From Anoxybacterium sp963668245 (lineage in GTDB: Bacteria; Bacillota; Clostridia; Peptostreptococcales; Anaerovoracaceae), in assembly GCA_963668245.2 (NCBI GenBank), contig OY764195.2, positions 2,170,001 through 2,234,000 of the forward strand: DNA of 64,000 nucleotides, given 5' to 3'. Shown here one piece after another: positions 46,443 to 55,827 of this stretch. The first letter of the stretch is position 1, and every line of letters starts with the position of its first letter. The notes under the pieces are model-generated. The model was not told the origin of the DNA and did not search any database. It saw nothing but the letters and a program-made list of their open reading frames with translations. The translations under genes were made by a program, and so were the position numbers.

Positions 46443-49400
46443 TCATTCCTGATTAATTAATTTCGATTCTATCAATAGATTTTCAATCGCCTGTGCGGAT
46501 TCCGCATAAGTGAGAATTGACTTAGGTGAGATCGTTGTTGCGGTGGTTCCATTAAAGACATGTGCTGCCAGTACATCGTTTACATATGGTGTCGCCCATT
46601 TGCTTACCTGTCCATAATCGGTATAGCTTTGATATCTGTTTGTATCGGTTCCGGTTAAGTCTGTTATCTTCATCGCCCTTTGATACATTGTCATCGCTTC
46701 TTCTCTTGTGATCTGATTATCCCCTCTAAAGGTTCCATCGGAATATCCTGTCACGATTCCATATTCATTTGCTATCAGTACAGCAAGTGTTCTATCTCCA
46801 GTCGCACTTACATCTTTAAATGTGTTTTCGTGCTCCCCTTCTCTATAGATTCCTAGTGCCCTTACGATGTATTCTGCAAAATCTGCTCTTGTGATTCCTT
46901 TGTTTGGCTCAAAATTTTCTGTGTCAAAGATTACTAGCCTTGATGCCATATCGTTTACGACCTCTTTTGCCCAGTGATTTTCAACAGATTTTACGGTAAC
47001 AGGATTCCAAACCAATGTGTAATCTGAATTTGTAAGAGAATTTAGTCTTGCATACCATTTGCCGTTATTCTGGTATATGTCTGTAGGCACGTGGCTGTAT
47101 GTTCCGTCGGCATTGAATACGATACCTGTCGTAATCTTGCTTGGATCAACTCCTGACGGGATTTCCATAACCCTCTCTACATAATTTGAGAATTTGCTTA
47201 TCTTAACATCTTCTGTTTTTCCTGCTGCATTGGTTGTTTTTGCTACTACTTCAAATGCGGTTGGTGGAAATACGATGGTTGCTCCATTTTCCTTTGCTAC
47301 TTCATTGTATTTTGCCACAATTGAATCTTCTAATTTTGTAATCTTAACTTCTACCTGAATGTCTTTTAGCGAAGTTTCAGCTACTCCCAGTTCTTTTGCG
47401 ACATTTGATATCGTTAGTTCTTTTGCTGGAATAATGTATTCTACTGCGTCGCGCTTTACGGAAACATCAAAGGTATTTGTTTCAAGCTGCTTCACGATAT
47501 CTCCTGTTAGTGCTACTTTCACAACCTCTGATTTCGTATCTGAAACTGGCACTTGAATCACATTTTGCTGTCCTGTTATATTGGTTTTCACAGCTTCTTC
47601 AATCTTACTTTCAATGGTTTTGTTGTCTACAGCAACGGTTACCGTCGATTTACCCGATTCTGTTGAGGTTGTTTCTGTACCTGCATTTTCAGTTTTTCCA
47701 TTTACGACGATGTTTGCTGTACTTTGCCCTGTGGCAGTGGATCCACCGCCTCCGCCTCCGCTACTTCCACTAGATGTCCACTGGGCATACAAGGATACAT
47801 TGCTACTACCCATAGCAAATGTGTCACCACCACTGTAGACCGTTCCACTGCCGTTGGCCGCTGTATTCCATCCGGTAAAGGTGTATCCAGCTTTCACAAG
47901 GCTTCCTGTATTGCCCAGAACGGTAACGGTATCGGTGATGTGATAAGTACTACCATCGGTCGGAACGGATCCTCCCGTATTTGTATTGCCGTTATATGTA
48001 ACGCTATAATTGACTGCTGTCCACTGGGCATACAGCGTTACATTACTTGTTGTAATGCTAAAAGTATCTCCACCACTGTAGCTTGTTCCACTGCCGTTGG
48101 CTACGGTGTTCCAGCCTGCAAAAGTGTATCCGGCTTTCACAAGACTTCCTGTATTGCCCAACGCTGTTGCTGTATCACTGTTGTGGTAGCTTGTTCCATC
48201 AACAGGAACCGAACCACCCGTGTTGCTGTTACCGTTATATGTAACGCTATAAGTATTCTCCGTCCACTGGGCATACAAGGATACATTGCTACTACCCATA
48301 GCAAATGTGTCACCACCACTGTAGCTTGTTCCACTGCCGTTGGCTAGGGTGTTCCATCCGGTAAAGGTGTATCCAGCTTTCACAAGGCTTCCTGTATTAC
48401 CCAGAATGGTAACGATATCAGTGATGTGATAAGTACTACCATCGGTCGGAACGGATCCTCCTGTATTTGTATTGCCGTTATATGTAACGCTATAATTGAC
48501 TGCTGTCCACTGGGCATACAGCGTTACATTACTTGTTGTAATGCTAAAAGTATCTCCACCACTGTAGCTTGTTCCACTGCCGTTGACCGCTGTATTCCAT
48601 CCGGTAAAGGTGTATCCAGCTTTCACAAGGCTTCCCGTATTGCCCAACGCTGTTGCTGTATCACTGTTGTGGTAGCTTGTTCCATCAACAGGAACCGAAC
48701 CACTCGTGTTGCTGTTACCGTTGTAAGTAACGCTATAAGTATTCTCCGTCCACTGGGCATACAAGGATACATTGCTACTACCCATAGCAAATGTGTCACC
48801 ACCACTGTAGACCGTTCCACTGCCGTTGGCTAGGGTGTTCCATCCGGTAAAGGTGTATCCAGCTTTCACAAGGCTTCCTGTATTACCCAGAACGGTAACG
48901 GTATCGGTGATGTGATAAGTACTACCATCGGTCGGAACGGATCCTCCTGTATTTGTATTGCCGTTATATGTAACGCTATAATTGACTGCTGTCCACTGGG
49001 CATACAGCGTTACATTACTTGTTGTAATGCTAAAAGTATCTCCACCACTGTAGCTTGTTCCACTGCCGTTGGCTACGGTGTTCCAGCCGGTAAAGGTGTA
49101 TCCAGCTTTCACAAGGCTTCCTGTATTGCCCAGAACGGTAACGGTATCGGTGATGTGATAAGTGCTACCATCAACAGGAACCGAACCACCCGTGTTGCTG
49201 TTACCGTTGTAAGTAACGCTATAAGTATTCTCCGTCCACTGGGCATACAAGGATACATTGCTACTACCCATAGCAAATGTGTCACCACCACTGTAGCTTG
49301 TTCCACTGCCGTTGGCTAGGGTGTTCCATCCGGTAAAGGTGTATCCAGCTTTCACAAGGCTTCCTGTATTGCCCAGAACGGTAACGGTATCGGTGATGTG

Positions 49401-50741
49401 ATAAGTACTACCATCGGTCGGAACGGATCCTCCCGTATTTGTATTGCCGTTATATGTAACGCTATAATTGACTGCTGTCCACTGGGCATACAGCGTTACA
49501 TTACTTGTTGTAATGCTAAAAGTATCACCACCACTGTAGCTTGTTCCACTGCCGTTGGCTACGGTGTTCCAGCCTGCAAAAGTATAGCCGGTTCGAACAA
49601 GGCTTCCCGTATTCCCCAACACCGTTGCTGTATCACTGTTGTGGTAGCTTGTTCCATCAACAGGAACCGAACCACCCGTGTTGCTGTTACCGTTATATGT
49701 AACGCTATAAGTATTCTCCGTCCACTGGGCATACAAGGATACATTGCTACTACCCATAGCAAATGTGTCACCACCACTGTAGCTTGTTCCACTGCCGTTG
49801 GCTAGGGTGTTCCATCCGGTAAAGGTGTATCCAGCTTTCACAAGGCTTCCTGTATTGCCCAGAACGGTAACGGTATCGGTGATGTGATAAGTACTACCAT
49901 CGGTCGGAACGGATCCTCCCGTATTTGTATTGCCGTTATATGTAACGCTATAATTGACTGCTGTCCACTGGGCATACAGTGTTACATTGCTACTACCCAT
50001 AGCAAATGTGTCGCCACCACTGTAGCTTATTCCACTGCCGTTGGACGCAGTATTCCATCCGGTAAAGGTGTATCCAGCTTTTACAAGGCTTCCTGTATTG
50101 CCCAGAACAGTAACGGTATCGGTAATGTGATAAGCATTACCATCGGTCGGAACGGATCCTCCCGTATTTGTATTGCCGTTATATGTAATCCCATGTGTGG
50201 GTGGAACGCCAGGGGAAAAATCTATATCATCAATATCGATATCCAAATCTGATCCAGTGATGCGAATTTCATCAATATATTCCCAAGTGGAATTTGCAGA
50301 AACATTAAAGGTAGTATAGCTTGCGGTAGTGATCGAACCAGACGCCACTTCAGAATTATCTCTGTAACCTTTTATAGTAACTGTCATACTTCCCAATCCA
50401 GTCGATATCACAAAGCTGTTGAGTTTGAACTCAGAGCCATCCGAAGTTCTGAAAGTAACTTGAGTTGTGTTGTTAACACCTGAAGATCTGTATCCAAGGG
50501 AAAGATCTCCCCCCGAAGCGATGTTCCCATCGTTAACAATGTTGATGTTAAGGCCACCACTGTCATTAGTGGTATAGGTTACACCATTAAGAGTATAGCT
50601 CTGCGTCCCTTTGTCACCTGCGCCTGCACTATCGAAATTTTCATCCGAAGGAGCAGCATAAGCCGTTATTGAAATAATCATTAACACTGCAAGAACTATA
50701 AGAGCTGTACACAATCTGGATATACTATTTATTTTTGCCAT
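46443..50741 (-). CDS. SLH surface protein with ten InlB-type repeats (cassette copy B)
   Basis: A protein of 1432 residues. It has a signal peptide (about 1-29, AYAAPS), an N-terminal beta-sandwich (about 30-180), then ten tandem Listeria-Bacteroides/InlB-B repeats of 81 residues. Each has GYTFTGWNT ... LYAQWT. The repeats alternate in two types (VNYSVTYNGNT and NTYSVTYNGNS). Then the GGGGG linker and shared anchor cassette with three SLH domains (last about 200 residues). AAAGGA lies 10 bases before the ATG. Probably an extended adhesin stalk. Confidence 0.92.
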   Translation of the reverse strand: MAKINSISRLCTALIVLAVLMIISITAYAAPSDENFDSAGAGDKGTQSYTLNGVTYTTNDSGGLNINIVNDGNIASGGDLSLGYRSSGVNNTTQVTFRTSDGSEFKLNSFVISTGLGSMTVTIKGYRDNSEVASGSITTASYTTFNVSANSTWEYIDEIRITGSDLDIDIDDIDFSPGVPPTHGITYNGNTNTGGSVPTDGNAYHITDTVTVLGNTGSLVKAGYTFTGWNTASNGSGISYSGGDTFAMGSSNVTLYAQWTAVNYSVTYNGNTNTGGSVPTDGSTYHITDTVTVLGNTGSLVKAGYTFTGWNTLANGSGTSYSGGDTFAMGSSNVSLYAQWTENTYSVTYNGNSNTGGSVPVDGTSYHNSDTATVLGNTGSLVRTGYTFAGWNTVANGSGTSYSGGDTFSITTSNVTLYAQWTAVNYSVTYNGNTNTGGSVPTDGSTYHITDTVTVLGNTGSLVKAGYTFTGWNTLANGSGTSYSGGDTFAMGSSNVSLYAQWTENTYSVTYNGNSNTGGSVPVDGSTYHITDTVTVLGNTGSLVKAGYTFTGWNTVANGSGTSYSGGDTFSITTSNVTLYAQWTAVNYSVTYNGNTNTGGSVPTDGSTYHITDTVTVLGNTGSLVKAGYTFTGWNTLANGSGTVYSGGDTFAMGSSNVSLYAQWTENTYSVTYNGNSNTSGSVPVDGTSYHNSDTATALGNTGSLVKAGYTFTGWNTAVNGSGTSYSGGDTFSITTSNVTLYAQWTAVNYSVTYNGNTNTGGSVPTDGSTYHITDIVTILGNTGSLVKAGYTFTGWNTLANGSGTSYSGGDTFAMGSSNVSLYAQWTENTYSVTYNGNSNTGGSVPVDGTSYHNSDTATALGNTGSLVKAGYTFAGWNTVANGSGTSYSGGDTFSITTSNVTLYAQWTAVNYSVTYNGNTNTGGSVPTDGSTYHITDTVTVLGNTGSLVKAGYTFTGWNTAANGSGTVYSGGDTFAMGSSNVSLYAQWTSSGSSGGGGGGSTATGQSTANIVVNGKTENAGTETTSTESGKSTVTVAVDNKTIESKIEEAVKTNITGQQNVIQVPVSDTKSEVVKVALTGDIVKQLETNTFDVSVKRDAVEYIIPAKELTISNVAKELGVAETSLKDIQVEVKITKLEDSIVAKYNEVAKENGATIVFPPTAFEVVAKTTNAAGKTEDVKISKFSNYVERVMEIPSGVDPSKITTGIVFNADGTYSHVPTDIYQNNGKWYARLNSLTNSDYTLVWNPVTVKSVENHWAKEVVNDMASRLVIFDTENFEPNKGITRADFAEYIVRALGIYREGEHENTFKDVSATGDRTLAVLIANEYGIVTGYSDGTFRGDNQITREEAMTMYQRAMKITDLTGTDTNRYQSYTDYGQVSKWATPYVNDVLAAHVFNGTTATTISPKSILTYAESAQAIENLLIESKLINQE
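46456..47757 (-). repeat. Shared SLH anchor cassette, copy B
   Basis: Nearly identical to copy A (36603-37915) and copy C (54143-55446). Similarity continues past the stop codon to about 46419, where it ends inside what is an intact terminator stem downstream of copy C. Confidence 0.9.
47771..50200 (-). repeat. Tandem array, 10 x 243 bp with 486-bp superunit
   Basis: Ten in-frame 243-bp units code for the InlB-type repeats. Two unit types alternate, so the true higher-order period is 486 bp. This is seen as the same out-of-frame open stretches recurring at 48426, 48912, 49398 and 49884. Confidence 0.9.
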
Positions 50742-50869
50742 ATGTTCAAATCCTTTCTCTCTTTTTATTATAATTGATTTCGATAATTTGCTTGTAAACT
50801 GTTCTTATGGAATCTTTAAATAAACTTTTGCATTATGATAGTTTTTTTTAAACTAATAATTGATATTAT

Positions 50870-50895
50870 TGGTCTGGCAACACTTTTCTGGACAG
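50870..50895. mobile_element. Terminal inverted repeat of an IS3-family element
   Basis: The 26 bases begin TGGTCTGG and end CTGGACAG, the typical 5'-TG outer end of IS3-family elements. The OrfB tail at 50917 reads toward it. The partner end was not found, so the element is truncated. Confidence 0.65.
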
Positions 50896-50916
50896 AATAA
50901 TTAGTTCCATTTCCGA

Positions 50917-51022
50917 TCAACTCTCATACCTCGATGGAGATTCATATCCTAACGCTGAGTGTAGTCTTTTTGTGTTATGGTAAATTCGATATATTTAAAG
51001 ATTTCAAGTTTTGCACATTCGA
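50917..51022 (-). pseudogene. IS3-family transposase OrfB C-terminal remnant
   Basis: On the minus strand the frame ending at 50917 reads KRLHSALGYESPSRYES-stop, the hallmark C-terminus of IS3-type OrfB. Upstream, in another frame, AKLEIFKYIEF matches the preceding conserved helix. A frameshift separates the two, so the gene is dead. Confidence 0.8.
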
Positions 51023-51043
51023 AATCATCATAATGAGCTCCGT

Positions 51044-51603
51044 TTATCAGTTCTCTTCTAAGGTTTCAAAAAAGCCCGGCCTTTTTGAGATTTCGCAAAA
51101 ACATGGTATCGAGCAGTCAGTACTAAGACGATAGAAATCAGAGTTTGTAGCAAGTATGGTTACTGCCTTTGATAAGAATGGCGAAGATATTGAAAAACTC
51201 AAACAAGATTACTAAGATGAGAAAGAGGTTCTTATCAAAAAATCGGTCAGCTTACTATTGATGTGGATTATCTAAAAAAAGCACGAACAGGTTCTACAAA
51301 TGTGGAAAATAAGAACATGATTGAATTTTCTTGTTCATGTTTAACGATAAAACATCATTGTTACTTGCTTGGATTGTCACGATCAACTGCGTACTATCTA
51401 TCAACTGAACCATCTGTATCCCAGAGGAAAATTGATATTAAGAAATAGGACCAAATATAAGTAAGAGAGCAAAGCTGGCTAAAACGATGAATCTATTAAG
51501 AAAGACTACATTTGACACTACAATTTTGAAAGAGGTTATCAGCGTTTCGACTACAAAACACCTGCAGAAATTTATTTTCATGCGAATGAAGATGTTTCAT
51601 AAC
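51044..51603 (+). pseudogene. Decayed second IS3-family transposase (OrfA and OrfB scraps)
   Basis: On the plus strand several frames give IS3-type pieces in the right order. An OrfA HTH remnant reads LFEISQKHGIEQSVLRR (about 51083-51134). The coiled tail IGQLTIDVDYLKKA (about 51243-51285) follows. An OrfB start reads HCYLLGLSRSTAYYLST (about 51357). The OrfB end reads YNFERGYQRFDYKTPAEIYF to the stop at 51601. Frameshifts, stops and a large internal deletion (after about 51450) make it non-functional. It is in the opposite orientation to the neighbouring OrfB remnant and is a different element. Confidence 0.75.
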
Positions 51604-51810
51604 CAGGAAAGGAAATCATAACTAGTGTTTTCTGATTTTGTGTCTTGATATGCATGTACATTATGCATTTTAAATGTCTCATGAAACTCTTCCGTTTTTC
51701 GTTTCGATTATTTAATATTCAAGATCATAATAATATTTCAATAACATAATATCCTATATTTTATATATTTTAAAGCTAAAATTTAATATTATTACAATAT
51801 TTTCCTTAAA

Positions 51811-51975
51811 CCACTACATATTGTGCTCAGCTTCTACCTTTTCGGTCCAGAACTACATTCCTCCATCTTTTTTTGTCACCTCAAGTGTTTCCCATATTCT
51901 GAATATATAAATCTCTTCCCGAACCCATTATTTTTCAACGTTTTTGCCACATTACAACAAACAAACTACCTCAGT
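51811..51975. repeat. Duplicate of the rlmD 3' end and flank
   Basis: About 165 bases match 59869-60032 with roughly nine in ten bases equal by eye. The source covers the last codons of rlmD (CLLERVKN region) and its downstream flank. The rest of 51604-52270 holds no gene I can support. Confidence 0.8.
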
Positions 51976-52273
51976 AACATAAATATCATATTCCCCAGTA
52001 GAATAGAGGCGGTTTATGGTCAGTTCAAACTGCTCACACATTTAAACTTCATCAATAAATATATAGTTTTCTTTTTATTTATCATATCTATCTTCAATGT
52101 AATTATTAAATGCATGATATTCTTTAAGTTCTTCAACCTTAAAATTCGTAAGGTCTATAGAAATAATATTGGATTTTGGGTCCGACTTTTCAATTTCATG
52201 ACTGTTTCCATATGTCTTGACCAGAAAATAATGAAAACCTAAAATGCTGGTGCTTCCCCAACAAAAAAATATT

Positions 52274-52420
52274 GGAGTGCCCGAATAATCAAAGGCACTC
52301 CATATACATCATTTCTGATTAATTAATTTCGATTCTACCAATAGATTCTTGATTGCCTGTGCCGATTCCGCATAAGTGAGAATTGACTTAGGTGAGATTG
52401 TTGTTGCGGTGGTGCCATTA
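52274..52420 (-). repeat. Orphan 3' end of the SLH cassette
   Basis: The stretch contains the terminator hairpin (GGAGTGCC / GGCACTCC, 52274-52301) and the last codons of the SLH cassette (IKNLLVES-like tail). It is nearly identical to the start of the region at 54097 and to 46419 onward. It stops abruptly at the stop codon of the LUD gene. No upstream SLH sequence remains. Confidence 0.85.
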
Positions 52421-53062
52421 TTAGTATCCTAATGCTTTTGCCACGATAATCACTTTTATCCTGTCCTTTACAAATTGACCAGTTATAGTGACAAAATCAT
52501 TACAGATTCGATTTGGGCTTTTACAATCCACACAATGACCCAATTTCGTGCAAGGGGTATCTTTATTTAACCTATTTGCATCAATTGGAGCAGCATAGTT
52601 TCTTACTCTTTTTTCAGCCTCTTCTTTGTTTCGTACCAATTTATTTATACCTGCTACAATGATAACTTGTTTCGGTCCGTATATCATCGGTGCAACTCTG
52701 CTTCCGTTTCCATCAATATTATATAATTCGCCCTCCTCAGTTAAAGCATTGGTACTGCACAAAAATGTGTCGGCCGAAAAGTTTTGTATATAAATCCTCT
52801 TTTTCTCTTCACTCGTAATACCTTTTCGGTATTTATCTAAAAAAGTATAGTTCCCGCTACGTAAAAATTCCAACACTCCGGTTTCTTGTAAGGTTGCCGA
52901 ATCTCCCACTCCTATAACAGAACCTTCCTCGATAAGCTCCTGAATAACTTCTAACAGCTCGTCTTCATCCTTTACAAAAATACCTTTCATATTGTTTTTT
53001 TCCAGTGAATCGATAACTTTTTCAATCTGTTTATTGATGAACCAAGAAATATTTTTGTCCAT
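52421..53062 (-). CDS. LUD-domain (LutC/YkgG-like) protein
   Basis: A protein of about 213 residues of the LUD (DUF162) family. The start MDKNISWFINKQ follows GGAGAAAGCT; an ATG four codons upstream is weaker. Motifs: GSVIGVGDSATLQETG, CSTNALTEEGELYNIDGNGSR, and a C-terminal cluster CTKLGHCVDCKSPNRIC. LUD proteins are linked to lactate use, but this single-gene type is of unknown function. Its 3' end abuts the orphan SLH fragment. Confidence 0.88.
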   Translation of the reverse strand: MDKNISWFINKQIEKVIDSLEKNNMKGIFVKDEDELLEVIQELIEEGSVIGVGDSATLQETGVLEFLRSGNYTFLDKYRKGITSEEKKRIYIQNFSADTFLCSTNALTEEGELYNIDGNGSRVAPMIYGPKQVIIVAGINKLVRNKEEAEKRVRNYAAPIDANRLNKDTPCTKLGHCVDCKSPNRICNDFVTITGQFVKDRIKVIIVAKALGY

Positions 53063-53115
53063 AGCTTTCTCCATAACATTCTTTGTAATTTATATTTTTC
53101 ATATCTTAGCACAAT

Positions 53116-53147
53116 AAAGGCTGCAGAACAAGCGTTCTGCAGCCTTT
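53116..53147. terminator. Strong hairpin upstream of the LUD gene
   Basis: A perfect stem of 14 bp, AAAGGCTGCAGAAC / GTTCTGCAGCCTTT, with a 4-base loop. The T run is short on both strands. It lies in the leader of the LUD gene, so it may be an old terminator for sequence now lost. Confidence 0.6.
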
Positions 53148-53191
53148 TCGTATTTTTTCTCTTATATTTATTAGTTCTAACTCAAAAATTA

Positions 53192-53231
53192 TTTCTTTTC
53201 CAACAAACAAACTACCTCCGTGTGCCTTGAA
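53192..53231 (-). repeat. Second scrap of an rlmD-like 3' end
   Basis: On the minus strand it reads HSRHTEVVCLLEKK-stop, matching the rlmD tail KHTEVVCLLERVKN. It is a 40-base remnant, diverged from both the intact gene and the 51811 copy. The surrounding 53148-53335 contains no gene I can support. Confidence 0.55.
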
Positions 53232-53335
53232 TGTGCAATAATGATGTCGTCAGAACCTAGTGGTTCCTTGGGGAAAGGATAATCTTCTATCCTTCATTAA
53301 ACTTTCACTATGCTCCAACACATTTTAAATTATAT

Positions 53336-53670
53336 TTATTCATACTTTTCATCTGATTCTGAGCTAACGCCTAACAATTGCAACATGAAATCTTGATTTT
53401 CATTTAGTACACGTACAATCCGAATTTTATCAAATTCAATTTGATAAAAAACATAATTTTTTGAGAAAACAAATATCGGTATTCTGTGGATACCTCAATT
53501 ACTTTTCCCAAATCAGTTCCCAACATTGGATAAAGTTCTAATCTCCTAATATCAGCTATAATCTTTTTTATAATTTTCTGTGAAGTGTTTTCACCCCAAT
53601 TTACCGAAATAAAGTCACGAATCCGCTTTAAGTCCTCTAATGCTAAGGGAGAATATTCAACTTTTAACAT
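53336..53670 (-). pseudogene. ParE/RelE-type toxin, frameshifted
   Basis: The intact N-terminal frame (53670 downward) gives a ParE-like toxin: MLKVEYSPLALEDLKRIRDFI ... LYPMLGTDLG ... EYRYLF. After LFSQK the frame runs into MFFIKLNL and stops at 53404, giving 88 residues. Adding one A to the CAAAAAATT run restores SQKNYVFYQIEFDKIRIVRVL ... to a stop at 53336. The lost C-terminal strands carry key toxin residues. It is paired with the Phd-type antitoxin upstream. Confidence 0.8.
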
Positions 53671-53672
53671 AC

Positions 53673-53918
53673 TTATAACCCTAATGTCGCTTCAACTTCA
53701 TCTGCTGACAGCCACCCTTTCTCTCTTGCCGACTTCTCTCCTTCTTGTAAACTGGCTAATAATCTTACCGTTGCTTTCAACTTATCAAGATCTCCTAGCT
53801 TTATAATTGCGTACTCTCCTCGACCATTTCTAGTTAAATATACCGGGCTATTTTCTGATACTTCTGTAAGTACTTCTGTATAATTTCTTAAATCTGAAAT
53901 AGGTTTTATATTTGGCAT
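53673..53918 (-). CDS. Phd/YefM-type antitoxin
   Basis: A protein of 81 residues starting MPNIKPISDLRNYTEVL, with AGGAGG 9 bases upstream. The N-terminal Phd fold (VYLTRNGRGEYAIIKLGDLDKL) should bind DNA and autoregulate. The C-terminal region (LLASLQEGEKSAREKGWLSADEVEATL) neutralises a ParE/RelE toxin. Its stop lies 2 bases before the toxin start. The antitoxin is intact while the toxin is not. Confidence 0.9.
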   Translation of the reverse strand: MPNIKPISDLRNYTEVLTEVSENSPVYLTRNGRGEYAIIKLGDLDKLKATVRLLASLQEGEKSAREKGWLSADEVEATLGL

Positions 53919-54096
53919 ACTCCTCATCCTCCTTATAGCAATATTATAGACCTTATGTGGTAAAATATCAATGTATATTAGCGTGTTAATTTACAGCATA
54001 TTTACGACAAATTCGCCATAACGTTCTCCATTTTAAAAAACATACATTGTAGTTCTACTGACTTTTTTCAACTAAGCTTCCTTAACAAAAAATATT

Positions 54097-54124
54097 GGAG
54101 TGCCCGAATAATCAAAGGCACTCC
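54097..54124 (-). terminator. Terminator of the SLH cassette copy C
   Basis: The stem GGAGTGCC / GGCACTCC has a 12-base loop and is followed on the minus strand by AATATTTTTTG. The same hairpin is present in the orphan fragment at 52274. Half of it is missing after copy B. Confidence 0.75.
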
Positions 54125-54142
54125 ATATACATCATTCCTGAT

Positions 54143-55446
54143 TAATTAATTTCGATTCTACCAATAGATTCTTGATTGCTTGTGCTGCTTGCGCATAAGT
54201 CAAGTTTGTTTTTGGTGCGATCGTTGTTGCTGTGTTTCCGTTAAAGACATGAGCTGCCAGTACATCGTTTACATATGGTGTCGCCCATTTGCTTACCTGT
54301 CCATAATCGGTATAGCTTTGATATCTGTTTGTATCGGTTCCGGTTAAGTCTGTTATCTTCATCGCTCTTTGATACATTGTCATCGCTTCTTCTCTTGTGA
54401 TTTGATTATCCCCTCTAAAGGTTCCATCGGAATATCCTGTCACGATTCCATATTCATTTGCTATCAGTACAGCAAGTGTTCTATCTCCAGTCGCACTTAC
54501 ATCTTTAAAGGTGTTTTCGTGCTCCCCTTCTCTATAGATTCCTAGTGCCCTTACGATGTATTCTGCAAAATCTGCTCTTGTGATTCCTTTGTTTGGCTCA
54601 AAATTTTCTGTGTCAAAGATTACTAGCCTGATGCCATATCGTTTACGACCTCTTTTGCCCAGTGATTTTCAACAGATTTTACGGTAACAGGATTCCAAAC
54701 CAAAGTGTAGTCTGAATTTGTAAGAGAATTTAGTCTTGCATACCATTTGCCGTTATTCTGGTATATGTCTGTAGGCACGTGGCTGTATGTTCCGTCGGCA
54801 TTGAATACGATACCTGTCGTAATCTTGCTTGGATCAACTCCTGACGGGATTTCCATAACCCTCTCTACATAATTTGAGAATTTGCTTATCTTAACATCTT
54901 CTGTTTTTCCTGCTGCATTGGTTGTTTTTGCTACTACTTCAAATGCGGTTGGTGGAAATACGATGGTTGCTCCATTTTCCTTTGCTACTTCATTGTATTT
55001 TGCCACAATTGAATCTTCTAATTTTGTAATCTTAACTTCTACCTGAATGTCTTTTAGCGAAGTTTCAGCTACTCCCAGTTCTTTTGCGACATTTGATATC
55101 GTTAGTTCTTTTGCTGGAATAATGTATTCTACTGCGTCGCGCTTTACGGAAACATCAAAGGTATTTGTTTCAAGCTGTTTCACGATATCTCCTGTTAGTG
55201 CTACTTTCACAACCTCTGATTTCGTATCTGCAACCGGCACTTGAATCACATTTTGCTGTCCTGTTTGATTGGTTTTTACAGCTTCTTCAATCTTGCTTTC
55301 AATGGTTTTGTTGTCTACAGCAACGGTTACCGTCGATTTACCCGATTCTGTTGAGGTTGTTTCTGTACCTGCATTTTCAGTTTTTCCATTTACGACGATG
55401 TTTGCTGTACTTTGCCCTGTGGCAGTGGATCCTCCGCCACCGCCAG
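54143..55446 (-). repeat. Shared SLH anchor cassette, copy C
   Basis: Nearly identical to copies A and B over the spacer and SLH part. With copy A, the match continues to about 55813. The final 60 codons differ a little (LTYAQAAQAIKNLL versus LTYAESAQAIKNLL). Confidence 0.9.
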
Positions 55447-55827
55447 AACTAGAGCCGCTAGCTGTGGTGGTTACCGTAACATTTACTCTATAATGGTTTA
55501 CTGTTGTTGTATCTTGAGCGATTACCTTGATAATAAAGAAATCGCCATTGCTAATTACCTCATTTACATAAGCTGTGTCTGTAGCAAAGTTTGCTGTGGA
55601 GGTACCTGAAGCATACTTGACAACTTTCACGGTTGCGTTGGCGTTGTTCTTGTCAAACAGCGTAATGAAGCTTCCGGCATTGCTGGTGTCCGCAGCCTTC
55701 GCTGTCGTAATAGTCACCGCTCCTGCTATTTCAGAGCTAAGGGTTCCATTTGGTATTCCAAGGCTGGTCACAGTTTGCCCCTTAACCGTCGAGGATGCTT
55801 TTAGGGTTGCATCTGAACTGATTGCCG

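Noticed and set aside
47771..50200. Possible CRISPR-like array
   Set aside because: Units are 243 bp, coding and contiguous, with no unique spacers and no cas genes in the window.
47724..50252. Series of plus-strand open frames with Cys-rich translations at 486-bp steps
   Set aside because: They are the antisense of the InlB-type repeat array and recur only because the DNA repeats.
51823..52242. Open frame of 139 codons on the plus strand
   Set aside because: Its first part is the antisense of the duplicated rlmD tail and flank, the composition is Phe/Ile/Asn-rich as in random AT-rich DNA, and there is no ribosome site or motif.
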